Source of the DNA: Acidobacteriaceae bacterium
Lineage (GTDB): Bacteria > Acidobacteriota > Terriglobia > Terriglobales > Acidobacteriaceae
NCBI GenBank assembly: GCA_030041045.1
Contig: JASHOQ010000112.1
Location: 1 to 37,299, forward strand
Direction of reading: 5' to 3'
Length of the DNA: 37,299 nucleotides
The notes under the pieces are model-generated. The model was not told the origin of the DNA. It searched no databases and saw nothing but the letters and a program-made list of their open reading frames with translations. This document shows positions 25,810 through 35,649 of this stretch, piece after piece. How positions within the stretch are numbered: the stretch's first letter is position 1; the number at the start of each line of letters is the position of its first letter. The translations under genes were made by a program, and so were the position numbers.

Positions 25810-27714
25810 ATGGCTACCCAGCCGCTCTCTTCCGGAAGGCTTCGCTTCGACGATTTCGAGCTGGATGTCCGCGCCGGAGAGCTGCGCCGGCAGGGCGTCC
25901 GCCTGCGCCTGCGCGGCCAGCCCCTGCAGGTACTGGAGATCCTGCTGGAACGTGCCGGCGACGTGGTGACACGCGAGGAACTGCAGAGCCGCATCTGGCC
26001 CGCCGACACCTTCGTCGATTTCGATCACAGCCTGCACAATGCGGTCGCGCGGATTCGCGAAGTGCTGGGCGATTCGGCGGACAACCCACGGTACATTGAG
26101 ACCCTGCCGCGCCGCGGCTACCGGTACATCGGCCCGGTGGAGGAAGCGCAGGCGCCGGCGGCCTCCGCCGCAAAGGCCGGCGATGCGGGCGAAGCGGCAA
26201 GTTTCGCCGCACCTCGAGAGCGGGAGAGCCGCCTCGCGGTAGTTGTTCGCGCCGTCATTCTTTCCGCAGTTCTTGCGCTCGGACTCCTTGCCTGGATCGT
26301 GTGGCGATCCGTGCGCGCCAAGCCGGTAGCGGCAGCGCCCATCCGTTCCCTTGCCGTCCTGCCCCTCAGCAATCTGTCCGGCGATCCGTCCGAAGAGTTC
26401 TTTGCGGATGGCATGACGGACCAGTTGATTACGGATCTGGCCAAAGTGGGCTCTCTGCGCGTTATCTCGCGGACATCGGTGATGCAGTACAAGGGGACCA
26501 CGAAGAGCCTGCCGGAAATCGCCCGCGAACTGAATGTGGACGCCATCGTAGAGGGGTCGGTGATTCGTTCCGGCCAGCGGGTGCGCGTCACGGCGCAACT
26601 GCTGGAAGCGCGCACCGACCGGCACATCTGGGCCGAGACCTACGATCGCGATCGTGGCGATATTCTGAAACTGCAGGGGGAAGTCGCTAGTGCGATTGCG
26701 CAACAGGTGCGGGCGGAGATCACTCCCGCGCAGCAGGAACAGATGGGCAGGACGCGTGCCGTCAAGCCAGCCGCATACGATGCCTATATTCAGGGAGAAC
26801 TTTACTTCACGACCGAATACACCAAACCTGCATCGCTCAGGAAGGCTCAGCATCTTTTCGAAGATGCGATTCGGGTGGATCCAGGCTTTGCGCCTGCTTA
26901 TGCCGGCCTGGCACATACGTACATCTTTCTTGCGTTTGACGGAGCTATGCCCAAGGAGCAGGCATACGAGGCGGCGACCAAGCTTGTGGACAGGGCGATG
27001 GAGCTGGATGACAGCGTTGGCGAAACCTGGGACGCCCTGGGCGAGCTGAAGTGGAATTTTGATTGGGATTGGGATGCCGCCGACCGCGCGTTCAGCCGGG
27101 CCATCTCCCTGGCTCCGAGTTACAGCTGCCCGCATGAAGATCGCGCCATACTTCTTGCTTCTCTTGGCCGGCGGAGCGAAGCCCTCGCCGAGATCGCAAG
27201 GATCGACCAGTTGGACACCAGTTTGAGTTCGGCGCAATCCGAATCCGATGCGTATTTCGAACTGCGCGATTACGGCGAACTGATTGAAGCCGGCAAGCGG
27301 GGCCTGATTCTGGACGCAAAGGATTCGTCTCAACACTACTATCTCGGCGCGGGCTACGAGGGCACTGGCAGGCTTCAGGAAGCGATCGCCGAATATCAGA
27401 AGGCCATGGAGACATCGGACGATCCCAGGCTTGCCGTAGCGCTGGCGCACGCCTGGGCCGCGGCGGGCGAGAAGAGCAAAGCGGTGAAGATGCTTCGTGG
27501 CCTGGAGCACAGCGCGGCGGCGGTGGCTTCCCCGTACACCATGGCTGCGATTTACGCGGGGCTCGGCGAGAATGACCGGGCGCTGGAGTCGCTTAAGAAG
27601 GTCTGCCTGGAGAAGTCGCTCGGCGCCGGCTGGATCAGGTCTGACCCGCTGCTCGATAGCCTGCGTTCCGATCCCCGGTTTCAGGACCTTCTTCGCCGCG
27701 TAGGTTTGACCTAG
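25810..27714 (+). CDS. CadC-like membrane transcription regulator with TPRs
   Basis: The product has 634 residues. The N-terminal OmpR/CadC-type winged helix (about 9-108) reads LRFDDFELDVRAGELRRQG, then VTREELQSRIWP and YIETLPRRGYRYIGPV. One transmembrane helix follows (about 143-166). The periplasmic part opens with SLAVLPLSNLSGDPSEEFFA and RVISRTSVMQYKG, the FlgO/TolB-N-like module common in such regulators (about 178-320). About five TPR units run to the C-terminus. Proteins of this design bind DNA from the membrane and are abundant in Acidobacteriota. The signal and targets are unknown; the divergent secreted-protein gene is a candidate. The ribosome binding site is weak. Confidence 0.88.
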   Translation: MATQPLSSGRLRFDDFELDVRAGELRRQGVRLRLRGQPLQVLEILLERAGDVVTREELQSRIWPADTFVDFDHSLHNAVARIREVLGDSADNPRYIETLPRRGYRYIGPVEEAQAPAASAAKAGDAGEAASFAAPRERESRLAVVVRAVILSAVLALGLLAWIVWRSVRAKPVAAAPIRSLAVLPLSNLSGDPSEEFFADGMTDQLITDLAKVGSLRVISRTSVMQYKGTTKSLPEIARELNVDAIVEGSVIRSGQRVRVTAQLLEARTDRHIWAETYDRDRGDILKLQGEVASAIAQQVRAEITPAQQEQMGRTRAVKPAAYDAYIQGELYFTTEYTKPASLRKAQHLFEDAIRVDPGFAPAYAGLAHTYIFLAFDGAMPKEQAYEAATKLVDRAMELDDSVGETWDALGELKWNFDWDWDAADRAFSRAISLAPSYSCPHEDRAILLASLGRRSEALAEIARIDQLDTSLSSAQSESDAYFELRDYGELIEAGKRGLILDAKDSSQHYYLGAGYEGTGRLQEAIAEYQKAMETSDDPRLAVALAHAWAAAGEKSKAVKMLRGLEHSAAAVASPYTMAAIYAGLGENDRALESLKKVCLEKSLGAGWIRSDPLLDSLRSDPRFQDLLRRVGLT

Positions 27715-28026
27715 AACCGTCACGAGAGGAGCGGCCAAAGTGACCTGCTGGCCGCGCGTTTCGTCCTGGTCAGCCTTGGAGATTTTTTCCCGGCGCGTCG
27801 ATGGTCCCGCCGTGCCCAAAATATCGAAGCAACGCCGATTGCACGGGCGATCCCATCGCGCAACGGGCTTCGGTCCAGAAATCGATCCCAAATTCGCGGT
27901 CGTTGTCGGTGAGCGCATCATCGCCAGTGCGCTCAGAGAACATCCATCGGAGTTCGATTCTGAGGCCTTCAAGCGAATGACTGGCCGGTTGATTCAACTC
28001 GTGGAACTGAGATGGTGATGCACCGA
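27715..28026. other. Intergenic region; inverted repeat after the CadC-like gene
   Basis: No gene is supported here. Short frames on both strands lack ribosome binding sites and recognisable motifs. GCGGCCA (27731-27737) and TGGCCGC (27749-27755) form a 7-bp inverted repeat shortly after the CadC-like stop, followed by a modest T-rich patch. It could act as a terminator. Confidence 0.4.
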
Positions 28027-28599
28027 TCAGAGGAGGTAAGGCACCAGGGCTGCGGTCTGGTGAGCATAGTCGGCATACGCCTCGCCGAACTGAGAGCGCA
28101 TCCACTGCTCCTCCATGCGGAGCTTCATCCAGAATATGAAAAAGATGAGAACGAAGGCGATGAACCCGCGCACCTGGGAGATGGCAACGGCCGTGCCAAG
28201 GAAGCCGGCCAGAATGCCGGTGTAGATGGGGTGACGGACCGCGGCATAGGGACCGACGGTGATCAGCTCGTGGTCCTGCTTAATGGTGACGGAGCGGCTC
28301 CAGTTTCTGCCCAGCTGCACGCGCGCCCACACGGCGAACAGAAGGCCGGCAACGGTGACCGCAGCTCCCAGCCAGAAGGGCCAAAGGCCAGTGCGCCAGA
28401 GCGGGAAATAAAGCCATCGCAGCGGGATGCGCGTGGTCGAAAGGATGATAATCACGACCAGGAAGACGAAGACGCGCAGGATGCGCGAGGCAGCCGGCTC
28501 GAGGCGCTGGGTGGTTTTGGTATTGATGGCTTTGATCTGCCAGTAGATAAGAAAAATAATCCAGACCACGGGAAAGAAAGATTCGTAGAACCAGAGCAT
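28027..28599 (-). CDS. Isoprenylcysteine carboxyl methyltransferase (ICMT)-like membrane protein
   Basis: The product has 190 residues from ATG 28599, with GAGGT upstream. It has about five hydrophobic helices. The C-terminal half has the ICMT/phospholipid-methyltransferase signature: TVGPYAAVRHPIYTG, then a helix pair and MEEQWMRSQFGEAYADY. In this family the RHP motif and the following Glu form the S-adenosylmethionine and active site within the membrane. Bacterial members methylate lipids, isoprenoids or unknown small molecules; protein prenyl-cysteine is unlikely as a substrate. It follows the secreted-protein gene on the same strand after 108 bp. Confidence 0.85.
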   Translation of the reverse strand: MLWFYESFFPVVWIIFLIYWQIKAINTKTTQRLEPAASRILRVFVFLVVIIILSTTRIPLRWLYFPLWRTGLWPFWLGAAVTVAGLLFAVWARVQLGRNWSRSVTIKQDHELITVGPYAAVRHPIYTGILAGFLGTAVAISQVRGFIAFVLIFFIFWMKLRMEEQWMRSQFGEAYADYAHQTAALVPYLL

Positions 28600-28707
28600 T
28601 CAGGACCTCAACGCGTTGCAGGTGTCTACGCAGGGGAGCGAGGAGAAGTTCCAAGGCAACCGTGCTTGCAAGGCCCCAATCAGCAGGGATGCCTCACCCG
28701 GCCCGGG

Positions 28708-29421
28708 TCACTGAACCATGGACGGCCCCAGGGTTCCATCGGACCAGCGTGCCACCATCAACATGAAAATGGTGACTCGCTCCTCGGGATCATTCGCGGC
28801 GATCAACGGCGAGTCGTCCACATCGGCTCCCCAGCTTTTCGCCGCGTCCCCCGCAACATAAAACATCACGTGCGGATGCCAGCTCTTGTCGTGGTCGCTC
28901 AAATACTGTTGTTTCGACATCATGTAGCACATGGCTCCAGGTTCGAGCGCAGGCAGTTCATTCTTATCCAGCGCCGAAGCGGTCGCCGCGACGATCTCTG
29001 TTTCTGATTTTCCTGCTAGCACCATTTTGGTTTTCATGAGAAAGATCTGCAGAAAAGTTCTCGCGGCGGCTTGATTAAAGCAAATGGGGGCGCGAATCTT
29101 CGGATTCCACAAGTCAGAATCATCGCTCGGCTTCGACCAGGACCGCTCGACAATGCAGACAAATCCATTTGAGCCCTTCACGGCCGTCGCATAGCCATCC
29201 CGCTCAAGCACCATCACTTCAGCTTGATCTGAAATCGACGCTGGAGCAGCGCTGCGGGCCAGCGCGATTTCAGCGTTCACGTCCGGAATCAAATACTGAT
29301 CGAGAGGAGCCATGTTCGCATAGGGAGCATTTTCAACCTGTGCTCGAGGACAGATTGGGCAAGATAAAGCGACCAGGCCGCCGAATACAATCGCCGTGAT
29401 CCGGATAAGGTTTCTTGGCAT
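28708..29421 (-). CDS. Secreted protein of unknown function
   Basis: The product has 237 residues from ATG 29421, chosen for its signal peptide (MPRNLIRITAIVFGGLVALS, cleavage near PRAQ) and GGAGA six bases upstream. The mature part contains LARSAAPASISDQAEVMVLE, NGFVCIVERSW and CYMMSKQQYLSDHDKSWHPH, then VMFYV. The HPHVMFY segment and two cysteine-containing patches recur in secreted proteins of unknown function from Acidobacteria, as far as I can recall. No catalytic motif can be assigned. Confidence 0.75.
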   Translation of the reverse strand: MPRNLIRITAIVFGGLVALSCPICPRAQVENAPYANMAPLDQYLIPDVNAEIALARSAAPASISDQAEVMVLERDGYATAVKGSNGFVCIVERSWSKPSDDSDLWNPKIRAPICFNQAAARTFLQIFLMKTKMVLAGKSETEIVAATASALDKNELPALEPGAMCYMMSKQQYLSDHDKSWHPHVMFYVAGDAAKSWGADVDDSPLIAANDPEERVTIFMLMVARWSDGTLGPSMVQ

Positions 29422-29599
29422 CTGATTCTCCGTCAAAAGCAATTTACCACTTCTGAAGCCGATGCGCCTCAGGACGCGGTTCCAGCACATCGTTTAAATC
29501 GATGGTACCCGATTCGTTCCGCAAGCCACGCCTCGGAGGGAGTTCTCCCTTCTCTGGGATCATCACACGGCAAGCTCGGGCAAGAATGCAGGCTGAGCT

Positions 29600-32500
29600 C
29601 TAGAACTCAAGCTTCAGAGCAAACTGCCCGAACCGCCGCTCGTCGTGGTTGCCGCCGGTAGCCAAGGTACCAAGTCCACCTTTCAACTCCTGAACATAGA
29701 GCGGTGTTGTTGTCACGCCGTCGTAATCCAGGGTGGAGGTGTTCGCGTAGTAATTGTGGTGATTCAAGGTGTCGATGCCGTCGGCGGAGAACTCCATGCC
29801 CACACGCTCGGTGATGGGGAAGGTCTTGTGCAGCGATGCGTCCACATTCCATGCGCCGGGACCGCGGAGCGAGTTGCGGTGCATCATGTCGCTGGGGAAT
29901 GGCCCGAAGTCGGAGATACCCAGAGTGCTGTTGAGGGGGACAAAGTCCTTGGGAAGCGGAATGTTCAAGCCATCGAAGTTATTGGGGCCCAGTGCCTTTG
30001 GATTCTTGCTGACTGCCTCGGAATAGAAGGGCGTCGCCGGTTCCAGCCGGGGCACCGTGTAGAAGGTTTCGTCCTCGGTGTAGTCGAAGACGGAGAACGG
30101 GACTCCGCCGCGCGCGGTGTAAATGCCGGAAAGCGCCCAGCCGCCCAGTGCCTGGCGCTCAAGCCCGTTTCCCTGCTTGAACCAGGGCGTCTGCCAGATG
30201 GGGGCTACGGTCAGGCGCTGGCGAATGTCGTAATCGGCGCTGCCCCAATCGAGATGCGGATCGGCCAGAGAGGTATAACCGAGCGAACCGATAACACCGG
30301 AACCGCCCTGCAGGCTGTCGCCGAAGGTGGAGCTCAGCTCGTCGAGAGCGTGCGACCAGGTGTAATTGCCACTCAAACTCAGACCGGTGCGATGAAGGTT
30401 CTCCATCTGCACCCTGAGGTTCAGGCCGCTGTAGAAGCTGCCCGCCGCGCTGCCGCGCATGTTGACGTTTGTGTATTGCGCATTGGGGCGGGTAAGGCAC
30501 TCCGAAGCGTTCAAATTGGCTTCGCCGGCAGATTCCCCTCCGGCCACGAGCGAATTATAGGTATTGATGTTGTAGAGTCCCGAGCCGGCGCAAGCTGGCC
30601 CGATGGCGTTGGGATCGCCGAGATAGACCTGACCGGCGCCCTGCTCGTTCACGTTCGCAAGATCGTAAAGATGGTCTCCCTTTGCGCCCACGTAAGCTAG
30701 CTCCACCAATGCGCCGGGGGCGAGTTGGTGCTCAATGGAGAGGCTCCAGAACTGGGTTTGCGCCACTTCGATGTTCTGATCGAGGTGGCGAAGTTCCACC
30801 GGAGGCAGGTACTGCGGCCCGATGGATTCGCCCAGAGGGCCGAGATCGTCATTGGTGACCGTAGCGATGCAGGTTGAACTTTCCGCCGCACAGGCAACGC
30901 TGGGCACAGCGCTGTTGGGAGGATTAAAGCTCGCGTTGTAAGTCACGTTGCCGAAGTTGCGCTCGTAGCTGATGCCGTAGCCGCCGCGGAAACTGTCGCT
31001 GCCATTACCGAATACGTCATAGGCAAAGCCGACGCGCGGTGCAAAGGTTCCCCAGCGGGACTTCCAGAAGCCGCCTGCTGCGCTCTGGTCGGCGATCTCC
31101 ACTTGTCCGCTTCGGACCTGCGCTTCGAGGCCGCTGCCCGAGCCGAAGTAGAAGTTCGAGTCCAGACCTGGGTGGTTGTTGTGCTGCACGCCGTAGTGTT
31201 CGTAGCGCAGACCCGCATTGATGGCCAAACGCGGCGTCAACCTGTAGCTGTCTTCTGCATACCCGGCCCAATCCTTGTAGCGGTAGCTGCGCGCATCGGC
31301 GGCGGGGCTGAGAGGCGTCTGAACTTCGCACGAGGAACTCTCCTGGGCAGGAGTGAGGGTGTCAAAGTTGCCGTCGGTGTACGACTGATCGAATGCACAC
31401 GGAAGCTTGCCCTGGGGGTCGACCCGCGTCTCGAACTGGACGAGCGATGCGCCGTTGGGATTCCCCGCCGTGTTCATCATGTCGTTCAGGCTGGCCTGGA
31501 AGGCGCCGCCGAGTTCCTCGACGGCCTGAAGATAGGCGCCGTATGCGTAATTCAACTGGATGTATGTCTCCAGGAATCCGAAGTGCATGGAGTGTTTGCC
31601 TTTGGTCCAGGAGAGATCGGGCTCGAGCTGAATGGTGTTCTGCGGACCGCCGGCCGGCAGACCGCCTTCGCCCACCTCGCTGTAATTTTCCAATCCCGGC
31701 ATTTGAATCAGCGCTCCGGTATACGGGTCAGTGGGCGAGATAAACATCAGGTTGGGAGTTTCCAGCAGCGACTGATCGTAGGAGTAGTTTTGGTTAAAAC
31801 GCGTGAAGCTCGCCTTGCCTGAAAGGAATAGGCTGGGCGTGAAGGTGTGGGAGATACTGTAAAGATAGCTTTGGTTCAGGTAAGTGGTGCCGGTGTCGTA
31901 TTGGGGGTAGGCGCTGTAGCTGTTCGACCCGAGGAGCTGAATGGAAGCTTCACGGCCTCCGCGAAAGAACATCTGCGTTTTGTCTGTGGGGTTATAGTCC
32001 ACGCGGCCGACCAGATCGTAGGTATTTTGGGGAATGCCGCCGCCGGCGTCGAACGGCGCGCTGAAGTTCATCACGTCGAACATCGGCGTCGACGCGGGAA
32101 CCGGCGTGGTGCCGTTTACCAGGCCGAAGCTTGCGCCCGCGGCCGCAACCTGGCCGACAGTGGAGGCTACTCCCGAGGACTTGAGTGTGGTCTGGCCGTA
32201 GGATTTGTAATAGGCCTGAATGTTCGACGGCATGAGCGCGATGAACGCGGGATCGAAGATTTCCTCGCTTTCCGTAGCTGCGCTGCGCACGCGGATCCAT
32301 TCCGTACTCTCAAAGATAAAGATCTTGTTCTTCTTGATGGGCCCGCCGGCCGAGTACCCGAATTGATTGCGAGTGTAGACGCCTTTCGGGTCGGGCAGAG
32401 ACCCAGTCTGCCCGCTCGCGAGAAACGCCGCATTGGCCGCGTCGTTGCCGTAGGTATTTGCCGTGTAAGCGGAGAGGCGGTTGAACTCCCAGGCCGATCC

Positions 32501-33304
32501 GTGGAAGCTGTTGGTGCCGGCCTTGGTCGTCACGTTGATCACGCCGCCCGAGGCGCGGCCATACTCTGCCGAATAGTTACTGGTGATGACGCTATATTCC
32601 TGAGTGGCGTCCATGGGAACGTCTTCGCCGATGGCCTGGCTGTATATGGACACGTTCTCCACTCCGTCGAGGAGAATTTCGGTGCCGGATTCGCGCTGGC
32701 CGTTGATGGAATAGCCCACGCCGCGATTTTCCTGGTTCTGGCCGCTGCCCAATTGCTCCACCGCGGTGGTGCCGCTGTTCGTGCTGTTGTCACCCCCGGA
32801 GACGTTTCCGGCCAGGGTTATGAAATCGTAGGGATTGCGGGTGAGACTGGGAAGCTCGGCAAGCTGCTGGTTGTCGACGACCTGAGACATCTCCTGGGTC
32901 TGGGTGTTGATCTGCGCGCCGCCCTCGCCCATCACTTGCACTTCAGTGGTGGTGGCGTTGACAGAAAGCTTGGCGTCGAGGGTCACATGGCCGCCAACGG
33001 TTACTTCGACCTTGCCGACAAAGGATTTGAAGCCATAGGAGCTCACAGTTACCTGATAAATATCCGGCTCAAGGCCGAGTACCAGGTACGCACCGGACGA
33101 CGAAGTGACCGTGTTGCGCACGGTGTTGGTACTCAGATTCTTTGCGGCAACGGCTGCGTCCGGCACCACCGCGCCGGTTTGATCCGTCACCGTGCCGGCG
33201 ATCTGTCCGGTTTCAAGCTGGGCGTGCAGCGACGATGCCACGAACGTCATTGCCAGCATGACGCATAGGGACACAAAACTGGAAATGATTTTGTGAATTC
33301 TCAT
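29600..33304 (-). CDS. Second Oar-like TonB-dependent outer-membrane receptor
   Basis: The product has 1234 residues from ATG 33304, which follows GGAGG. The signal peptide ends at LHAQ (about residue 29). The carboxypeptidase-regulatory-like domain is about 32-112 (GQIAGTVTDQTGAVVPDAAV, GAYLVLGLEPDIYQVTV). The plug follows (LPSLTRNPYDFITLAGNVSG, GYSINGQRESGTEILLDGVE), then a large barrel that ends in Phe (FALKLEF). It differs clearly in sequence from the receptor at 11799-15125. The ligand is unknown, since no hydrolase lies next to it. It is divergent from a LytS/LytTR two-component pair across 274 bp, which is the best candidate for its control. Confidence 0.93.
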   Translation of the reverse strand: MRIHKIISSFVSLCVMLAMTFVASSLHAQLETGQIAGTVTDQTGAVVPDAAVAAKNLSTNTVRNTVTSSSGAYLVLGLEPDIYQVTVSSYGFKSFVGKVEVTVGGHVTLDAKLSVNATTTEVQVMGEGGAQINTQTQEMSQVVDNQQLAELPSLTRNPYDFITLAGNVSGGDNSTNSGTTAVEQLGSGQNQENRGVGYSINGQRESGTEILLDGVENVSIYSQAIGEDVPMDATQEYSVITSNYSAEYGRASGGVINVTTKAGTNSFHGSAWEFNRLSAYTANTYGNDAANAAFLASGQTGSLPDPKGVYTRNQFGYSAGGPIKKNKIFIFESTEWIRVRSAATESEEIFDPAFIALMPSNIQAYYKSYGQTTLKSSGVASTVGQVAAAGASFGLVNGTTPVPASTPMFDVMNFSAPFDAGGGIPQNTYDLVGRVDYNPTDKTQMFFRGGREASIQLLGSNSYSAYPQYDTGTTYLNQSYLYSISHTFTPSLFLSGKASFTRFNQNYSYDQSLLETPNLMFISPTDPYTGALIQMPGLENYSEVGEGGLPAGGPQNTIQLEPDLSWTKGKHSMHFGFLETYIQLNYAYGAYLQAVEELGGAFQASLNDMMNTAGNPNGASLVQFETRVDPQGKLPCAFDQSYTDGNFDTLTPAQESSSCEVQTPLSPAADARSYRYKDWAGYAEDSYRLTPRLAINAGLRYEHYGVQHNNHPGLDSNFYFGSGSGLEAQVRSGQVEIADQSAAGGFWKSRWGTFAPRVGFAYDVFGNGSDSFRGGYGISYERNFGNVTYNASFNPPNSAVPSVACAAESSTCIATVTNDDLGPLGESIGPQYLPPVELRHLDQNIEVAQTQFWSLSIEHQLAPGALVELAYVGAKGDHLYDLANVNEQGAGQVYLGDPNAIGPACAGSGLYNINTYNSLVAGGESAGEANLNASECLTRPNAQYTNVNMRGSAAGSFYSGLNLRVQMENLHRTGLSLSGNYTWSHALDELSSTFGDSLQGGSGVIGSLGYTSLADPHLDWGSADYDIRQRLTVAPIWQTPWFKQGNGLERQALGGWALSGIYTARGGVPFSVFDYTEDETFYTVPRLEPATPFYSEAVSKNPKALGPNNFDGLNIPLPKDFVPLNSTLGISDFGPFPSDMMHRNSLRGPGAWNVDASLHKTFPITERVGMEFSADGIDTLNHHNYYANTSTLDYDGVTTTPLYVQELKGGLGTLATGGNHDERRFGQFALKLEF

Positions 33305-33578
33305 CGATGCCTCCGAAGATCTCAATCCGTGGCGCAGCGAAACGAGCAGCGCCACACGCAAGTGTTGGCCCGGAGCGCGATGGGCGACTGCATCTGGGGT
33401 GCTTTCTTGAAATACCGCTGCTCGAGTCAAAGCTCATTCTTCGCGCGATGAGAGCTTAGCCCAGCGAGATTGATAAGCCGGACGGAATCTGCCAGCAGAT
33501 GGAGACAATCGATGAGCCGAAGGTTGGGCGCGCCAGACCGTGGAATCCCGATTAATCATTTGGGCTAAAATGCTATTC

Positions 33579-34652
33579 ATGAATCGACAGAATGTTCTGA
33601 ATTTACGGTCATTCTGGCAAATCCAGATCATCGGATGGTGTTGCTTTTATCTTTTCAACCTATTGGAATCCATTCATAGTTTCTTGACTAAACGTGAGTC
33701 TATCGATGTAGAGACGGTGCCGATCGTCCTCATGTTTCTGGGAAGTTTTCCCCTTCGCCCTGTTTGCCGTTGGCTGCTGCGGCAATCGCGGTCCTGGATC
33801 GATTTTGAATTGAAAGCCGCCGCCGCGGCCATGCTCACATCCATTCCCGCAGGCTGCGCGGCCTGCTTGATCTTGCGGTTTTCCCATCCTGTTCCCTGGC
33901 ACGCAGTGGTTGCAACGGTGATGTGGTCTTTTTTCATTCTCTTCATGTGGTGCAGTTTGTATTTCAGCATCAAGCAATGGCAGCAATCGAGCGAGGAGAA
34001 GGAGCGGCTGCTTCGCGCCGAATCTGAAGTCAGAGAAGCGCGCCTGCTTGCACTTCGCTATCAGTTGAATCCCCATTTCCTGTTCAATTCACTCAACGCT
34101 GTTTCCACTCTCGTTCTGGATGGAAACGCGCCGGCGGCCACGCGCATGCTGGCGCAGATCGGAGACCTTCTGCGCACAAGCCTGGATTCCGAAGTCACAG
34201 CGGAAGTGACGCTTTCTCAGGAACTGGCCTTCACCGAGGGGTACCTGGCGATCGAGCAAACAAGGCTGGGGGAGCGGCTAAGAATCGATATGGCTGTTCC
34301 CTTGGAAACGCGCGATGCCCTGGTGCCGAGCATGTTGCTGCAGCCGCTGGTTGAGAACGCAGTGCGCTATGGGGTGGCGCCGCTGGTCGAGGGTGGTCGG
34401 ATTGGTATCAAGAGCGCACTGCATGCCGACAGGTTGCGAATTGTCATCGGAAACTCCGGGCGTCGCGGTGAGGGCGAGCAAAGGAAGAATGGAATCGGTC
34501 TGGGAAACACAGCGGAGCGCCTGAAAACACTGTATGGGACGGATTTCGAATTTTCTCTGGGTTGGCCTGAAACGGGCGGTTGCGAGGTGGTGCTGGAATT
34601 GCCATTACGATGGGCTCGGAGCCTGCAGGAGGCTTCACCGTGCGCGCTTTGA
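33579..34652 (+). CDS. LytS/YehU-type sensor histidine kinase
   Basis: The product has about 357 residues from ATG 33579. Starts at 33570 (ATG) and 33540 (GTG) are also in frame, and none has a clear ribosome binding site. The N-terminus has about four hydrophobic helices (to about residue 130). The His_kinase domain (PF06580 type) shows LRYQLNPHFLFNSLNAVSTL, with the phospho-acceptor His in NPHFLFN. An ATPase domain with PSMLLQPLVENAVRYG and GIGLGNTAERLKTLYG follows. Both signatures are intact. A TAAAAT about 8 bp before 33579 could be a -10 box, which would make the mRNA nearly leaderless. It overlaps the response regulator by 13 bp. The signal is unknown; the short sensor is membrane-embedded. 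Confidence 0.88.
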   Translation: MNRQNVLNLRSFWQIQIIGWCCFYLFNLLESIHSFLTKRESIDVETVPIVLMFLGSFPLRPVCRWLLRQSRSWIDFELKAAAAAMLTSIPAGCAACLILRFSHPVPWHAVVATVMWSFFILFMWCSLYFSIKQWQQSSEEKERLLRAESEVREARLLALRYQLNPHFLFNSLNAVSTLVLDGNAPAATRMLAQIGDLLRTSLDSEVTAEVTLSQELAFTEGYLAIEQTRLGERLRIDMAVPLETRDALVPSMLLQPLVENAVRYGVAPLVEGGRIGIKSALHADRLRIVIGNSGRRGEGEQRKNGIGLGNTAERLKTLYGTDFEFSLGWPETGGCEVVLELPLRWARSLQEASPCAL

Positions 34653-35398
34653 TCGTCGACGACGAGCCCCTGGCGCGCCGTGGCGTGGTTCTCAGGCTGC
34701 GTAAATTCAAGGATGTGGAGATCGTTGGCGAATGCGGTGATGGACAATCTGCGGTGCAGAGAATTCTGGAACGATCTCCCGATGTTGTGTTTCTTGATAT
34801 CCAGATGCCGGGTATGGACGGGTTCGAGGTCCTGCGCGCCTTGCCGAGAGAACGCCTGCCTGCCGTGATTTTTTTGACAGCGTATGAGCAGCATGTTTTG
34901 CGGGCATTCGATGTTCATGCGCTGCATTACCTGTTGAAGCCGGTGGACGACACGCGCTTCGCGGCAGCCGTCAGTCGAGCACGTGATCTGGTCGATTCCA
35001 CAGTGAAGAGCGAAATGGCACAGCGGGTTATGAAGATGCTGGACCGCGCACCCGATCGATACGCATCCCGGTTTACCGTGCAAACTGGATCCCGCATTCA
35101 AATCGTCATCGCGGAGGATGTTGAGTGGATTGGGGCTGCTGGCGACTATGTTGAACTGCACGTCAACGGCCGTTCTTTCCTTATACGCGAAACCATGGCT
35201 TCTCTCGAACAAAGGCTCGACCCGGCGAAGTTTCTTCGCATACACCGCTCGCGAATCGTGCAGTCAAAAGGCATACTTGAACTGCGGTCCATCGAAAACC
35301 GCGAGTTTATGGTTAAGCTCTCAGACGGCTCGGAGCATCGCTCCAGCCGCACCTACGCCGATCGGCTCGAGCGCTGGTTGTCGTCTGGCCGAAGTTGA
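34640..35398 (+). CDS. LytTR-family response regulator
   Basis: The product has 252 residues. GTG 34640 is chosen because AGGAGG (34627-34632) sits seven bases upstream and the receiver starts at once (MRALIVDDEPLARRG). The phospho-acceptor is Asp53 (VVFLDIQMPG), with LTAYEQH and LLKPVDD completing the receiver. The LytTR DNA-binding domain is about 140-250 (VEWIGAAGDYVELHVNG, FLRIHRSRIVQ). LytTR proteins bind direct repeats in promoters. Translation is coupled to the kinase by a 13-bp overlap. A likely target is the divergent TonB receptor, but no clear pair of LytTR repeats could be picked out in the 274-bp gap. Confidence 0.9.
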   Translation: MRALIVDDEPLARRGVVLRLRKFKDVEIVGECGDGQSAVQRILERSPDVVFLDIQMPGMDGFEVLRALPRERLPAVIFLTAYEQHVLRAFDVHALHYLLKPVDDTRFAAAVSRARDLVDSTVKSEMAQRVMKMLDRAPDRYASRFTVQTGSRIQIVIAEDVEWIGAAGDYVELHVNGRSFLIRETMASLEQRLDPAKFLRIHRSRIVQSKGILELRSIENREFMVKLSDGSEHRSSRTYADRLERWLSSGRS

Positions 35399-35649
35399 CA
35401 ATGTCCTCTTTAGAGAGCTGCAAACGGTTTGTCGCCGATCCGTCAGGAAAGGAAGACTGACGTCAGGGCAGGCGCGTCAGGGTAGGCGGTCGATCGTCCG
35501 GAGCCGGTCAGTGAGTGAGTTGGCGGCGATCATGCGCTCAGCGAAATCCGCCACAAGCCCCGGAGCAGTTGCCGGACCGAGAGGCGTCTCAAGTAAGGAA
35601 CTCAGCCAGAAGCATGGCTCGCCGGCGCCGCCGTTACATCTTACTCAAG

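Noticed and set aside
25546..27972. Very long minus-strand open frame continuing upstream of the secreted protein at 24967-25545
   Set aside because: It is antisense to the CadC-like regulator, whose domains are unmistakable. The translation has no recognisable domain, and openness is expected from high third-position GC. The real start is at 25545 with a signal peptide and ribosome binding site.
31847..33268. A 473-codon plus-strand frame
   Set aside because: It is antisense to the second TonB receptor and has no recognisable domain or translation signal.
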